From contig NZ_BAAARN010000001.1 in NCBI RefSeq assembly GCF_039532215.1, positions 725,028 through 789,027 on the forward strand: 64,000 bases of DNA, given 5' to 3'. Shown piece after piece: positions 7,678 through 16,648 of the stretch. The notes under the pieces are model-generated. The model worked only from the letters and a program-made list of their open reading frames with translations, was not told the origin of the DNA and searched no databases. How positions within the stretch are numbered: position 1 is the stretch's first letter; every line of letters starts with the position of its first letter. The stretch is from Pedococcus aerophilus (GTDB lineage: Bacteria; Actinomycetota; Actinomycetes; Actinomycetales; Dermatophilaceae). A program made the translations under genes and the position numbers.

Positions 7678-9231
7678 TCAGCGGCCGCGACCGCCACGGC
7701 TGCCGGCCGAGAACGCGGCGGCACCACCGGACGACGTCGAGTAGGCGGTGGTGGAGCCACCGGCGGCACGGCCGCCGGAGCGCTGACCGCCCGAGCGCTG
7801 GCCACCGGTCGAACCCTGACCGGACGCACGACCGCCGGAGCGACCACTGCCGGAACGGGCACCGCCGGAGGAGTCCTGCGCGCCTGCCGGACGACCGCCG
7901 CGGCGGCCGCCACCCGAGCGCGAGCCCTCGCCGGTGCGGGCCTCGCCGGAACGGGCACCGCCCCCGGTACGGCCGGCCCCACCTCGGCGGGACTGCCCGC
8001 CACCGGACCGACCCTGGCCGGAGGGCTGGGCGGGCGCGGTGAGGACGAGGGGCTCGGTCTTGGTGCGCTCCCCCGGGGCGACCTCGAGCAGCATGGGGTG
8101 GCCGAGTCCGAGGCGCGTGGTCTTGGCCTTGATGCCGGCCTTGCTGGTCAGCACCCGCACGTCGGAGACCTGGTCGTCGGTCATCAGCGTGATGACGGTG
8201 CCGTCGGCGCCGGCGCGGGCGGTGCGTCCCGAGCGGTGCAGGTAGGCCTTGTGCTCGACCGGCGGGTCTGCGTGGATGACGAGGGCGACGTCGTCGACGT
8301 GGATCCCCCGGGCGGCGATGTCGGTGGCGACCAGCGTGGACGCCTTGCCCTCGTGGAAGGCCGCCATGTTGCGGTCACGGGCGCCCTGGCCGAGGTTGCC
8401 GTGCAGCTCGACGGCGGGCACGCCCGAGGCGTTGAGCTGCTTGGCCAGCTTCTTGGCACCGTGCTTGGTGCGCGTGAAGACGACCTTGCGACCGGGGGCC
8501 GAGGTGAGGTCCAGGAGCACGTCGAGGCGCGCGTCGCGGTGCACGTGGAAGACGTGGTGCGCCATCGTCGACACCGGCGACTGAGCCGAATCGGCCTGGT
8601 GCGTCACGGGATTGGACAGGTAGCGCTTGACGATGACGTCGATGCCGGCGTCCAGCGTCGCCGAGAACAGCAGCTTCTGGCCGTTTCGCGGGGTCTTGTC
8701 GAGGATGCGCTTCACACCGGGCAGGAAGCCCAGGTCGGCCATGTGGTCGGCCTCGTCGAGGATGGTGACCTCGATGCCGTCGAGGGTGAGTGCGCCCTGC
8801 TGCAGCAGGTCCTCGAGGCGACCCGGGCAGGCCAGCACGACGTCGACGCCCTTGCGCAGCGCCGAGACCTGCGGGTTCTGGCCGACGCCACCGAAGATGG
8901 TGACCGACGAGATCCCGAGCGGCTCGGCCATGGGAGCCATGGCGGCCTGGATCTGGGTGACGAGCTCGCGGGTCGGGGCCAGGATCAGCGCACGCGGGCG
9001 ACGCGACTGGCGAGGAGCCTTGGACGAGGAGAGCCTGGCCAGCATCGGCAGCAGGAACGCGTAGGTCTTGCCGGAGCCGGTGCGGCCCCGACCGAGGACG
9101 TCCCGACCGGCGAGCGAGTCGGGCAGCGTCGCGGTCTGGATGGGGGTCGGGACGGTGATGCCGCGTGCGGCGAGGACAGAAGCCAGGGCGTCAGGGACGC
9201 CGAGGCTCGGGAAGGTGGTGTCGACAGACAC
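7678..9231 (-). CDS. DEAD-box RNA helicase with RG-rich tail
   Basis: ATP-dependent RNA helicase of the RhlE/DeaD type, expected to unwind structured mRNA or rRNA. All core motifs are visible: Q-motif ending PTPIQ (28-32), Walker A GRTGSGKT (49-56), PTRELV (86-91), DEAD (159-162), SAT (190-192), ATDIAARG (302-309) and HRSGRTARAG (332-341). After the core (about residue 400) there is a low-complexity Arg/Gly/Ser tail of some 115 residues with many RSGG and GRGG units, which usually adds non-specific RNA binding. The GTG start has GGAG seven bases upstream. The first residue of motif I is Gly rather than the usual Ala. No operon partner is visible. Confidence 0.93.
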   Translation of the reverse strand: MSVDTTFPSLGVPDALASVLAARGITVPTPIQTATLPDSLAGRDVLGRGRTGSGKTYAFLLPMLARLSSSKAPRQSRRPRALILAPTRELVTQIQAAMAPMAEPLGISSVTIFGGVGQNPQVSALRKGVDVVLACPGRLEDLLQQGALTLDGIEVTILDEADHMADLGFLPGVKRILDKTPRNGQKLLFSATLDAGIDVIVKRYLSNPVTHQADSAQSPVSTMAHHVFHVHRDARLDVLLDLTSAPGRKVVFTRTKHGAKKLAKQLNASGVPAVELHGNLGQGARDRNMAAFHEGKASTLVATDIAARGIHVDDVALVIHADPPVEHKAYLHRSGRTARAGADGTVITLMTDDQVSDVRVLTSKAGIKAKTTRLGLGHPMLLEVAPGERTKTEPLVLTAPAQPSGQGRSGGGQSRRGGAGRTGGGARSGEARTGEGSRSGGGRRGGRPAGAQDSSGGARSGSGRSGGRASGQGSTGGQRSGGQRSGGRAAGGSTTAYSTSSGGAAAFSAGSRGGRGR

Positions 9232-9404
9232 AGAGGTACTCCAGAGCAGTCAAAGGGGTGTTCCGCCCGGCGCGAAACCGACGTGGGTTCGCAGCGCAAG
9301 AGCTTGATCACGTGCCACGGCCCGAGGCAGAACTGTGCGGGCCGGTGGCACCACCCTATCGCCCCGCGGCCCTCCCGCTCGACCGCATGGTCCCCCGGTG
9401 CTGC

Positions 9405-10691
9405 TCAGGCGCTCGGGATCTCCTCGACCCGGAGCGTGAAGTCCCGGCGGCGCAGCCTGTCCACGAGCACGTCCCCGAGGGCGGTCGCAGGCGTGAGCAC
9501 CCCTGCGGCAGGCGGCAGCCGGTCGCCGTCCAGGGCCAGCGCGAGAGCCGCCTCCCCGAGCATGACCGTGGTCGCGGCATACCCCGGATCCCCTTGTGCC
9601 GTCACGGTCGCGAGGTAACGGCGGCCGGTCTCCGTCGTGGTCCGGACCTTCATCGAGAACCAGCCGGTGCGGCGGGTCTTCTCGCTCGGGCCCTCGCCCG
9701 GCGAGGGCGCGATCCGGTCGAAGACGGGACGGGTGCGGTCGTCACCCATCGCCTTCATCGCCAGGCCGAGGCCCACCGTGAACGCGGTGGCCCGACCACG
9801 TGCGACAGGTCCGCGCCCGTAGGCCGACAGCTCGCGGTAACGGAACCGGCGACCGTAGGCGTGGTCGCGAAGAGCGTTGCTGCGCCTGACGATCCGCGTG
9901 TTGAAGCTGGCCATGACGAACGGCCCGACCCAGTCGCCGGTGTCGGCGTCGCGGAAGACCGCCATGGGGTCTCGCTCCTTGCCCAGGTCGGGCTCGGCGT
10001 TGCGGTCGGGACTCAGGCCGTAGGGGTCGAAGAGGGTCTTCACGGCACGACGGTCGGTCGACACGGCGTCGAGCTGGGCGCGGGAGGAGTCGACCGTGCC
10101 GCCGCTGACGCCGCCCTTCGCCCTGGCGTGCAACGTGGTGTCGAGCAGTCCCCCGGCAGCATCGTGCTGCGCCTGCTGGTGCAGCAGGTGGACGGCGAGG
10201 TCGGACGGCACGGAGTCGTAGCCGCAGGCGGTGACGATGCGGGCACCGCTGGCCTTCGCCAGCGCGTCGCACTCGTCGATCGCCTTGCGCACGAACAAGA
10301 TCTCGCCAGTCAGGTCGGCGTAGTGCGTGCCGGCCTCGGCGCAGGCCCGCGCGAGCGGCAGGCCGTAGCGCAGGTACGGGCCGACCGTGGTGGCGACGAC
10401 GGTGGTGGAGGCGGCGAGGGACCGCAGCGCGACCTCGTCGACGGCGTCCGCCACGACCAGCGGCCAGTCGCGCGCTGCGCGCGGCAGGCCCCGGCGGACC
10501 TCCTCGAGCTTGGTGCGGGAGCGTCCTGCGAGGGCGATACGGGTGCCTGACGGGGCGTTGCGGGCGAGGTACTCCGCGAGGAGTCTGCCGACGAAGCCGG
10601 TGGCGCCGTAGACGACCACGTCGTGGGTGCGCCGCTCGGTGTCCCCGGCGTCTCGGACTTCGTGCCGCGCGTCGTGTCCTGCGTCGGTCAT
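9405..10691 (-). CDS. Saccharopine dehydrogenase-like / trans-acting enoyl reductase family protein
   Basis: Rossmann-fold oxidoreductase of the saccharopine dehydrogenase-like family, which includes the mycobacterial trans-acting enoyl reductases (Rv2449c/Rv2953 type). After a polar N-terminus, VVVYGATGFVGR (26-36) forms the NAD(P)-binding loop. TVGPYLRYG, ADLTGE and TACGYDSVPSDL are characteristic family blocks in the first half. The C-terminal third carries GDPGYAATTVMLGE. It starts with ATG inside an ATGA overlap with the stop codon of the upstream gene, so the two are translationally coupled. Length (428 aa) is typical. A role in reducing a lipid or polyketide intermediate is possible, but no lipid genes are nearby. 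Confidence 0.82.
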   Translation of the reverse strand: MTDAGHDARHEVRDAGDTERRTHDVVVYGATGFVGRLLAEYLARNAPSGTRIALAGRSRTKLEEVRRGLPRAARDWPLVVADAVDEVALRSLAASTTVVATTVGPYLRYGLPLARACAEAGTHYADLTGEILFVRKAIDECDALAKASGARIVTACGYDSVPSDLAVHLLHQQAQHDAAGGLLDTTLHARAKGGVSGGTVDSSRAQLDAVSTDRRAVKTLFDPYGLSPDRNAEPDLGKERDPMAVFRDADTGDWVGPFVMASFNTRIVRRSNALRDHAYGRRFRYRELSAYGRGPVARGRATAFTVGLGLAMKAMGDDRTRPVFDRIAPSPGEGPSEKTRRTGWFSMKVRTTTETGRRYLATVTAQGDPGYAATTVMLGEAALALALDGDRLPPAAGVLTPATALGDVLVDRLRRRDFTLRVEEIPSA

Positions 10692-11707
10692 GCGCGCCCC
10701 TCGGCCGGGACGGCCTCCTCGTCGCGAACCGGCCCGGGCGGTGTCCCGTTGCCGAACGGGCTGCCGCCGAGCGACTCCCGCCCGTGCTCGGTCAGCCAGC
10801 CCGAGAGGTCGGGGCCGGCGGGGATGATCCCCGTGGGGTTGATGTCGTGGTGGACGACGTAGTAGTGCGCCTTGATCTGTGCGAAGTCCGTGGTGTCGCC
10901 GAACCCGGGCGTCTGGAACAGGTCGCGCGCGTAGGCCCACAGCACCGGCATCTCGCTCAGCTTCTGCCGGTTGCACTTGAAGTGCCCGTGGTAGACCGGG
11001 TCGAACCGCGCCAGCGTCGTGAACAACCGGACATCGGCCTCGGTGATGGTGTCGCCCATGAGGTAGCGGCGGTCGGCCAGCCGGTTCTCCAGCCAGTCCA
11101 GCGCCGTGAACAGCCGTTCGTACGCCTGGTCGTAGGCCTCCTGCGTCCCGGCGAACCCGCAGCGGTAGACCCCGTTGTTGACCTCGGTGTAGACGCGCTT
11201 CATCACCTCGTCCATCTCCTCGCGGAGCGCCTCGGGGTAGAGGTCGGGCGCACCCGCCCGGTGGTGCTCGCGCCACTGCGTCGAGAAGTCCAGGGTCATC
11301 TGGGCGAAGTCGTTGGTGACGACCTTGCCGCTGTCGACCTCGACGATCGCCGGCACGGTGATCCCCCGCGGGTAGCCGGGCTGGCGCTGCTCGTAGGCGT
11401 CCTTGAGCCGCGGGATGCCCAGCACCGGGTCGACCCCGCCGGGGTCGAGGTCGAACGTCCAGCTGTCCTCGTCGTGGGTCGGCCCGCACAGGCCGAGCGA
11501 GATCACGTCCTCGAGGCCCAGCAGTCGTCGCACGATGATCGTCCGGTTCGCCCACGGGCAGGCGCGTGCGGCGACGAGGCGGTAGCGCCCCGGCTCGACC
11601 GGCCAGTTCTCCTCGCCCTCGCCGTCCACGGTGATGCGGTCGTTGATGTAGCGCGTGTCGCGCTCGAACGACGGCTCGACGTAGCCCTTGCCCTTGCTCT
11701 CAGCCAT
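10688..11707 (-). CDS. Glutathionyl-hydroquinone reductase-type (xi-class GST) enzyme
   Basis: Xi-class glutathione-transferase-like reductase (YqjG/ECM4 family) that removes a thiol adduct from hydroquinones. In actinobacteria, which lack glutathione, the adduct may be mycothiol; this is an inference. The catalytic CPWA motif (Cys50) follows a short strand. RTIIVRRLLGLED, YPRGITVPAIV, and the C-terminal helical block ending in IKAHYYVVHHDINPTGIIP are hallmarks of the class. At 339 aa it has normal length. A TAGGTT box six bases before the ATG predicts a leaderless message. It is the first gene of a two-gene operon with the enoyl-reductase-like gene, joined by ATGA. Confidence 0.9.
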   Translation of the reverse strand: MAESKGKGYVEPSFERDTRYINDRITVDGEGEENWPVEPGRYRLVAARACPWANRTIIVRRLLGLEDVISLGLCGPTHDEDSWTFDLDPGGVDPVLGIPRLKDAYEQRQPGYPRGITVPAIVEVDSGKVVTNDFAQMTLDFSTQWREHHRAGAPDLYPEALREEMDEVMKRVYTEVNNGVYRCGFAGTQEAYDQAYERLFTALDWLENRLADRRYLMGDTITEADVRLFTTLARFDPVYHGHFKCNRQKLSEMPVLWAYARDLFQTPGFGDTTDFAQIKAHYYVVHHDINPTGIIPAGPDLSGWLTEHGRESLGGSPFGNGTPPGPVRDEEAVPAEGRA

Positions 11708-11713
11708 GTCACG

Positions 11714-11719
11714 AACCTA
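11714..11719 (-). promoter_or_regulatory. -10 box of a leaderless promoter (hydroquinone reductase operon)
   Basis: TAGGTT on the minus strand, six bases before the ATG at 11707. Confidence 0.7.
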
Positions 11720-11767
11720 ACCGCAGGAGCGCGCCACCGCAGGGGACGGGTACGGCGCCGCCTCGCT

Positions 11768-13132
11768 TCAGCGCGGCAGGGCGCCGAGGCGGGCCAGCAG
11801 GATCGCCTCCGCGACGCAGACCTTCTCGAACTCGCCGAGGTGCAGCGACTCGTTGGCACCGTGCGCCCGGGTGTCCGGGTCCTCGACGCCCGTGACGAGG
11901 ATGGCCGCCTGCGGGAACTTCTCCGCGAACGCCGCGACGAAGGGGATCGAGCCGCCCACGCCGATGTCGACCGGCTCCACGCCCCACGCGTCGGTGAACG
12001 CGGCCCGCGTCTGGTCGTAGACCGGCCCGTTCGCGTCAGCGGCGAAGCCGGAGCCCTGGTCGTCGAGGTGGACCTCGACCCTGGCGCCCCACGGGATGTT
12101 GGCCTCGACGTGGCGCTGCACGGCGGCATACGCGTCCAGGGGGTCCTCGTCCGGGGCGAGGCGGATGGACACCTTGGCGCTCGCGGTGGGCACGAGGGTG
12201 TTGGAGGACTTCGCCACCGAGGGGGCGTCGATGCCGATGACGGTCGCCGTGGGCTTGGCCCAGATGCGGTCGAGCAGCGAGCCGGTGCCGATGACGTCGA
12301 CGCCGTCGAGCAGGCCGGACTCCTCGCGCAGGCGCGCCTCGTCGAAGTCGAGGTTGCTGGCCGTGCCGGAGCGCAGCCCGGCGATGGCGACGTCGCCGGC
12401 GTCGTCGTGCAGCGTCGCGAGCAGGCGCACCAGGGCGGTGATCGCGTCGGGGACCGCCCCACCGAACATGCCCGAGTGGATGCCGTGGTCGAGGGTGGTG
12501 ACGGTGACGACGACGCGGATCAGCCCGCGCAGCGTCGTGGTGAGGGCGGGCTCACCGATGGCCCAGTTGGTCGAGTCGGCCAGGACGATGGCGTCGGCCC
12601 GCAGCTTCTCGCCGTGCCGCTCGAGGATGGTGGGCAGCGAGTCGGAGCCGATCTCCTCCTCGCCCTCGACGAAGACGGTGACCCCGACCGGCAACCGGCC
12701 ATGGTGGGCCCGAAGAGCCGCGAGGTGGGCCATGATCCCGGCCTTGTCGTCGGCGGCGCCGCGGCCGTAGAGCCGCCCGTCGCGCTCGGTCGGCTCGAAC
12801 GGTGCGCTGTCCCAGTCCTTGTCATCACCGGGCGGCTGCACGTCGTGGTGCGCGTAGAGCATCACGGTCGGCGCGCCCTCGGGCCCGTCGAGGTGCCCGA
12901 TCACCGCGGGGCGACCGCCCTCGCGGACGATCTCGACCTCGAGGCCCTCGGCGCGCAGCAGCTCTGCGGTCGCCTCGGCGCTGGCCTCGACATGGGCCTG
13001 GTCGAAGGCGTCGAGGCTGACGCTCGGGATGCGGGTGAGCGCCTCGAGGTCGGCGCGCAGGCCGGGCATGAGGTCGGCCACCGTGGCCTTGAGGGCGGAA
13101 ACCTGGTCGGTGCTCAGAACGTCGTCGGTCAC
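11768..13132 (-). CDS. M20 family dipeptidase
   Basis: Two-zinc dipeptidase/carboxypeptidase of the M20 family, cutting dipeptides in the cytosol. Metal and catalytic motifs are present: YAHHDVQP (93-100, ligand His95 and Asp97), GRGAADDKAG (123-132, bridging Asp) and EGEEEIGS (156-163, general base and ligand Glu). A dimerisation lid domain follows, and the last ligand histidine lies in ESLHLGEFEKV near the C-terminus. At 454 aa the length is typical. I choose the GTG coding for VTDDVLST because TAGGCT lies seven bases before it and the longer frame would overlap the divergent promoter. The neighbour DUF3043 gene is divergent across only 74 bp. Confidence 0.92.
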   Translation of the reverse strand: MTDDVLSTDQVSALKATVADLMPGLRADLEALTRIPSVSLDAFDQAHVEASAEATAELLRAEGLEVEIVREGGRPAVIGHLDGPEGAPTVMLYAHHDVQPPGDDKDWDSAPFEPTERDGRLYGRGAADDKAGIMAHLAALRAHHGRLPVGVTVFVEGEEEIGSDSLPTILERHGEKLRADAIVLADSTNWAIGEPALTTTLRGLIRVVVTVTTLDHGIHSGMFGGAVPDAITALVRLLATLHDDAGDVAIAGLRSGTASNLDFDEARLREESGLLDGVDVIGTGSLLDRIWAKPTATVIGIDAPSVAKSSNTLVPTASAKVSIRLAPDEDPLDAYAAVQRHVEANIPWGARVEVHLDDQGSGFAADANGPVYDQTRAAFTDAWGVEPVDIGVGGSIPFVAAFAEKFPQAAILVTGVEDPDTRAHGANESLHLGEFEKVCVAEAILLARLGALPR

Positions 13133-13139
13133 GGCCGCG

Positions 13140-13145
13140 AGCCTA
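13140..13145 (-). promoter_or_regulatory. -10 box of a leaderless promoter (dipeptidase)
   Basis: TAGGCT on the minus strand, seven bases before the GTG at 13132. It faces the TACAGT promoter of the divergent gene. Confidence 0.65.
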
Positions 13146-13194
13146 ACGGGACCGCCCGCGCGGTTGCGATTCCGGGGAACGGCACTCCACGGCA

Positions 13195-13200
13195 TACAGT
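13195..13200 (+). promoter_or_regulatory. -10 box of a leaderless promoter (DUF3043)
   Basis: TACAGT ends six bases before the GTG at 13207. There is no Shine-Dalgarno sequence. Confidence 0.75.
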
Positions 13201-13206
13201 GACCTC

Positions 13207-13788
13207 GTGTTTGGACGCAACAAGACTGTCAACGAGCAGCAGGCCGAAGCCATCGAGCGCGAGCACCGCGAGGGTGCCAAGAACCGGCCCACGCCCAAGC
13301 GCAAGGACCAGGAGGCGGCCAACCGTCGCCCGTTGGTCGTCGCGGACCGCAAGGTGGCCAAGAACCAGGACCGCGCCAAGCGCCGAGAGGCCCAGCTGCT
13401 CCAGCGCCAGGCCATGGCGACCGGCGACGACGCCCACCTGCCGGCCCGTGACAAGGGCCCGGTCCGTCGCTACATCCGCGACTACGTCGACGCGCGCTGG
13501 AACCTCGGCGAGTTCATGCTGCCGGTGATGATCGTCGTGCTGGCGCTGTCATTCGTCCGCCTCCCCTGGGTCTTCCTCGTCGTCTCGCTCGGCGTCTACG
13601 GCCTGCTCTTCGCCGCCGCCATCGACTCGTGGCTGATGTGGCGCCGCCTCAAGCCGAAGCTCGTCGCCAAGTTCGGTGCCGACAAAGTCGGTCGCGGCCT
13701 CGCCATGTACGCCGTGATGCGCGGCTTCCAGCTGCGCCGCTCGCGCATGCCGCGCGCGCTCGTCAAGCGCGGCGACTTCCCCACCTGA
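13207..13788 (+). CDS. DUF3043 family membrane protein
   Basis: Actinobacteria-specific integral membrane protein of unknown function. About 95 highly charged, Lys/Arg-rich cytosolic residues (beginning FGRNKT, with PTPKRKDQEAANRRPLV) precede two membrane helices at roughly 103-122 and 123-143, then a short basic C-terminal tail. The P-x-P-K-R-K and RPLV blocks are the family hallmark, and 193 aa is the usual length. Start and promoter agree with a leaderless message. The neighbourhood gives no functional clue beyond the divergent dipeptidase. Confidence 0.88.
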   Translation: MFGRNKTVNEQQAEAIEREHREGAKNRPTPKRKDQEAANRRPLVVADRKVAKNQDRAKRREAQLLQRQAMATGDDAHLPARDKGPVRRYIRDYVDARWNLGEFMLPVMIVVLALSFVRLPWVFLVVSLGVYGLLFAAAIDSWLMWRRLKPKLVAKFGADKVGRGLAMYAVMRGFQLRRSRMPRALVKRGDFPT

Positions 13789-13814
13789 CCCGGCCGACGG
13801 CCCCTGCGGCGTCG

Positions 13815-14030
13815 CTACTCCGCGGCGCGCAGGCTCATCGGGCCGTAGACGACGACACCCTCGCGGTGGAGCACGACGGCGTCCACGCCTGCCTCGCCGA
13901 GCTCGTGCCAGCTCTCCCCGAACCAGTTCTCCGCGTCCGACTGCGACGGGAACGCCGTAGTCACGAGCTCGTCGCCGGACAGCTCCTTGCCGTCGGCGTC
14001 GAGATAGGTCCAGGTCCAGGCTTCGCTCAT
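13815..14030 (-). CDS. Small conserved hypothetical protein (71 aa)
   Basis: I recognise no named family. The protein is acidic and starts with MSEAWTWTYLDADG, followed by FPSQSDAENWFGESWHEL, a pattern known from short uncharacterised actinobacterial proteins (a W-rich beta strand, then an amphipathic helix with a conserved AENW/ESW block). A TACAGT box seven bases before the ATG supports both expression and this start rather than the longer open frame. It converges on the DUF3043 gene with a 26-bp gap. Confidence 0.7.
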   Translation of the reverse strand: MSEAWTWTYLDADGKELSGDELVTTAFPSQSDAENWFGESWHELGEAGVDAVVLHREGVVVYGPMSLRAAE

Positions 14031-14037
14031 GGCCGCC

Positions 14038-14043
14038 ACTGTA
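14038..14043 (-). promoter_or_regulatory. -10 box of a leaderless promoter (71-aa protein)
   Basis: TACAGT on the minus strand, seven bases before the ATG at 14030. Confidence 0.65.
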
Positions 14044-14113
14044 GGCCGCACCCCCGTCGTCCGCCCGGACGGCGGCTTTGACACCTGCGGCCCCCGGTGC
14101 AACGGTCGGGCCC

Positions 14114-15706
14114 GTGATCGTCCTCGAGGGTGTGTGCCTGGCGTATGGCGCGCAGTCGGCGCTGCGGGACGTCACGGTCCGCGTCCCCGAGGGTGAGCTC
14201 GTGCTCGTCGTCGGCCCGACCGGGTCGGGCAAGACCACGCTGCTGCGGGCCCTCGCCGACTCCGGGCACGCCCGGTCGGTCGTCTCTGCGGGACGGCTCG
14301 ACATCGACGGGACCGACCCGCGCACCGCTGAGCCGGCGACGCTGTCGGCCCTCGTCGGGTGGGTGGCGCAGGACCCGGCCACCGGGTTCGGCGCGCCGAC
14401 GGTCGAGGCCGAGGTGGCCCGCCACGTGCGGGCGCACGACCACGACCTGCACGGCGGGCAGCGTCGTGTCGAGGAGACCCTCGACCTGCTCGGGCTGGCC
14501 CTGCTCCGGGACCGCCCGCTCACCGACCTCTCCGGCGGCGAGCAGCAACGCGTGGCCATCGCTGCGGCGCTCGTCACCGGCCCTCGTGTGCTGGTCCTGG
14601 ACGAGCCGACCTCGGCCCTGGACCCGGTCGCCGCCGAGGAGGTCCTGGCCACGCTGCACCGGCTCGTCCACGACGTCGGCGTCACGGTCCTGGTCTCCGA
14701 GCACCGGCTCGAACGCGTCGTCCACCACGCCGACTCCGTCCTGCTGGTCGGCGACGGGGTGGTGAGCGCGCTGCTCGGGACCGCGGAGGCGATGGCGCAC
14801 TCGCAGGTCCACCCGCCGCTCGTCGACCTCGGTCGGGCCCTGGGCTGGGACCCGCTGCCCCTGTCCGTGCGCGACGCCCGCCGAGCGGCGCGTGGCCTGC
14901 AGGACACCCTCGACGGCCCGGCGACGACTGCGGCGAGAACGACGACGGAGCCTGCCGACCGCGGCGCCCCGGTGGTCCGCACCCGCGGGCTGGGCGTCGT
15001 CCGGGGAGACACCGTCGCCCTCCGGGACGTCGGTCTCGCCCTGGCTCCCGGGGAGGTCGTCGCCCTCATGGGACGCAACGGGGCCGGCAAGTCCACCCTG
15101 CTGCACGCCCTGGCCGGTGACCTGCCACCGACCGCGGGGCGGGTCCACCGGGACGGCAGCACCGTGGTTGCCCTGTCGACCCAGGACCCGGGCGCGACGC
15201 TGGGTGCCGGACCCGACAGCTCGGTGGCCGAGGTCCTGCGCACCGCGGACCGGGCGCACGACCTCGACCCCGGGACCGCCGCGGTGGTCTTCGAGCGGCT
15301 GGCGCCCGGCGTGGACGCGGGCCGTGCGGTCGGTGCGCTCTCCCAGGGCCAGCGGATGGCCCTCGCCCTGGCGACCGTCCTCGCCCGGCGAGCGCCGCTC
15401 ACCCTGCTCGACGAGCCCACCCGAGGGCTCGACTACGGGGCCAAGGCGCGCCTCGTCACCGTCCTTCGCGAGCTGGCACGGGACGGCGGCGCGGTCCTCG
15501 TCGCGACCCACGACGTCGAGCTCGCTGCCGAGGTCGCCGGTCGGGTGGTCGTGCTCGCCGAGGGCGAGGTCGTCGCCGACGGACCAGCGGTGACGGTGCT
15601 GCTCGACTCCCCCGCCTTCGCCCCACAGGTCGCCAAGGTGGTGCGCCCGGCGCCGTACCTGACCGTTGCCGCCCTCGTCGCCGGCCTGCCCGGGCGAGAG
15701 CGCTAG
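14114..15706 (+). CDS. Double ATPase of an ECF-type ABC transporter
   Basis: Two ABC ATPase domains fused in one chain, like EcfA1-EcfA2 of energy-coupling-factor vitamin or metal importers. Domain 1: Walker A GPTGSGKT (34-41), signature LSGGEQQR (139-146), Walker B VLVLDEPTSALD (159-170). Domain 2: Walker A GRNGAGKS (320-327), a degenerate signature LSQGQR (409-414), Walker B LLDEPTRGLD (431-440). Both halves keep the D-loop and a switch histidine (SEHRLE; ATHDVE). The GTG start gives a domain beginning directly with VIVLEGV; a start 36 bases upstream is also possible. No EcfT membrane partner or S-component adjoins it in the window, so the substrate is unknown. Confidence 0.88.
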   Translation: MIVLEGVCLAYGAQSALRDVTVRVPEGELVLVVGPTGSGKTTLLRALADSGHARSVVSAGRLDIDGTDPRTAEPATLSALVGWVAQDPATGFGAPTVEAEVARHVRAHDHDLHGGQRRVEETLDLLGLALLRDRPLTDLSGGEQQRVAIAAALVTGPRVLVLDEPTSALDPVAAEEVLATLHRLVHDVGVTVLVSEHRLERVVHHADSVLLVGDGVVSALLGTAEAMAHSQVHPPLVDLGRALGWDPLPLSVRDARRAARGLQDTLDGPATTAARTTTEPADRGAPVVRTRGLGVVRGDTVALRDVGLALAPGEVVALMGRNGAGKSTLLHALAGDLPPTAGRVHRDGSTVVALSTQDPGATLGAGPDSSVAEVLRTADRAHDLDPGTAAVVFERLAPGVDAGRAVGALSQGQRMALALATVLARRAPLTLLDEPTRGLDYGAKARLVTVLRELARDGGAVLVATHDVELAAEVAGRVVVLAEGEVVADGPAVTVLLDSPAFAPQVAKVVRPAPYLTVAALVAGLPGRER

Positions 15707-15734
15707 CCGCCGTCGAGCGGCCCTGGGCCGAGCA

Positions 15735-16595
15735 TCACCCGCCGCTGGGGGGACCCGCCTCGACCCGGCGGCGCACCTCGGCCAGGCCCTCCGGCCCGGG
15801 TTGCACGCTCCACCAGCTCTCCACCCACCACGTCGCCCCGGCCTGCTCCCAGTCGGCGGGGGTGCCGTCGAGCTGGACGAACTCCCGCGTGCTGTCGGCC
15901 TCGACCACGCGGTCGTAGCCCTCCCACGGCAACCCGGCGTCCTCGCGCATCCCGCGCACGATGCGCAGGACCTCGGCGAACGACTCTAGGTCGTAGGAAG
16001 GAGCACCCTTCTTGGCGTGCTCGTCGACGACCGTGGGCAGCAGGCCGTCCCACCGTGCCGCCCGCTGCAGCGAACGCTGCCTGTCGGCCCCCACGACGTG
16101 GGCGCCGACGACCCACACAGGTGGGTGCGGCTGGTGCACGGGCGGCTTCGGCAGCATGAACTCGGTGGGCTTCGCGGAGTAGTGCCGGCCCTCGTGGCTG
16201 AACGGCTGGCCGTGGAAGAGGCCGGCGTAGACCGCGAGGCACTCGTCGAGCTTCTTCGCCCGCTCACCGCGCCCCTCGTCGGCCTCGAACGCCGTCCACC
16301 CCTCGTGCAGCGCCCCCAGCCCCACCGACATGATCGTCCGCCCACCGCTCAGGCGGTCCACGGTGCCGACGCGCGAGGCGAGGTCCCACGGTCGGTGCCG
16401 GGACGCCGGGGTCAGCAGGGTCCCGAGGCGGATGCGTGAGGTGACCATGGCGGCAGCCCCCAGCGTGACCCACGCCTCGGTGCCCCAGAGGGTCTCCCAC
16501 GTGAAGACCCCGTCCCACCCGTGCTGCTCCCCCAGCACGGCGAGCTCGGTGAACTCGAGGGCGTCGGCGAAGGGGACCACGAACCCGAACTTCAT
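15735..16595 (-). CDS. LLM-class flavin-dependent oxidoreductase
   Basis: Luciferase-like TIM-barrel oxidoreductase using FMN or F420. Family features include the N-terminal KFGFVVPFADA strand, WETLWGTEAWVTLGAAAMVTSRIRLG split over two barrel strands, LASRVGTVDRLSGGR (phosphate-binding region) and SVGLGALHEGWTAF. Length 286 aa is at the short end of normal. The C-terminal part is Trp-rich (WWVESWW). TAGCGT six bases before the ATG points to a leaderless message. The substrate cannot be told from sequence. The OsmC gene next to it is read in the same direction 54 bp upstream but probably has its own promoter. Confidence 0.85.
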   Translation of the reverse strand: MKFGFVVPFADALEFTELAVLGEQHGWDGVFTWETLWGTEAWVTLGAAAMVTSRIRLGTLLTPASRHRPWDLASRVGTVDRLSGGRTIMSVGLGALHEGWTAFEADEGRGERAKKLDECLAVYAGLFHGQPFSHEGRHYSAKPTEFMLPKPPVHQPHPPVWVVGAHVVGADRQRSLQRAARWDGLLPTVVDEHAKKGAPSYDLESFAEVLRIVRGMREDAGLPWEGYDRVVEADSTREFVQLDGTPADWEQAGATWWVESWWSVQPGPEGLAEVRRRVEAGPPSGG

Positions 16596-16601
16596 GCCGG
16601 C

Positions 16602-16607
16602 ACGCTA
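16602..16607 (-). promoter_or_regulatory. -10 box of a leaderless promoter (LLM oxidoreductase)
   Basis: TAGCGT on the minus strand, six bases before the ATG at 16595. Confidence 0.65.
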
Positions 16608-16648
16608 CCCGCGGCCACCGACACCGTCACCGTCCGAGCGAGGATGAC

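Noticed and set aside
9405..11555. A 716-codon frame joining the enoyl-reductase-like gene to upstream sequence
   Set aside because: The upstream part is an alternate frame of the hydroquinone reductase; the ATGA overlap marks the real junction.
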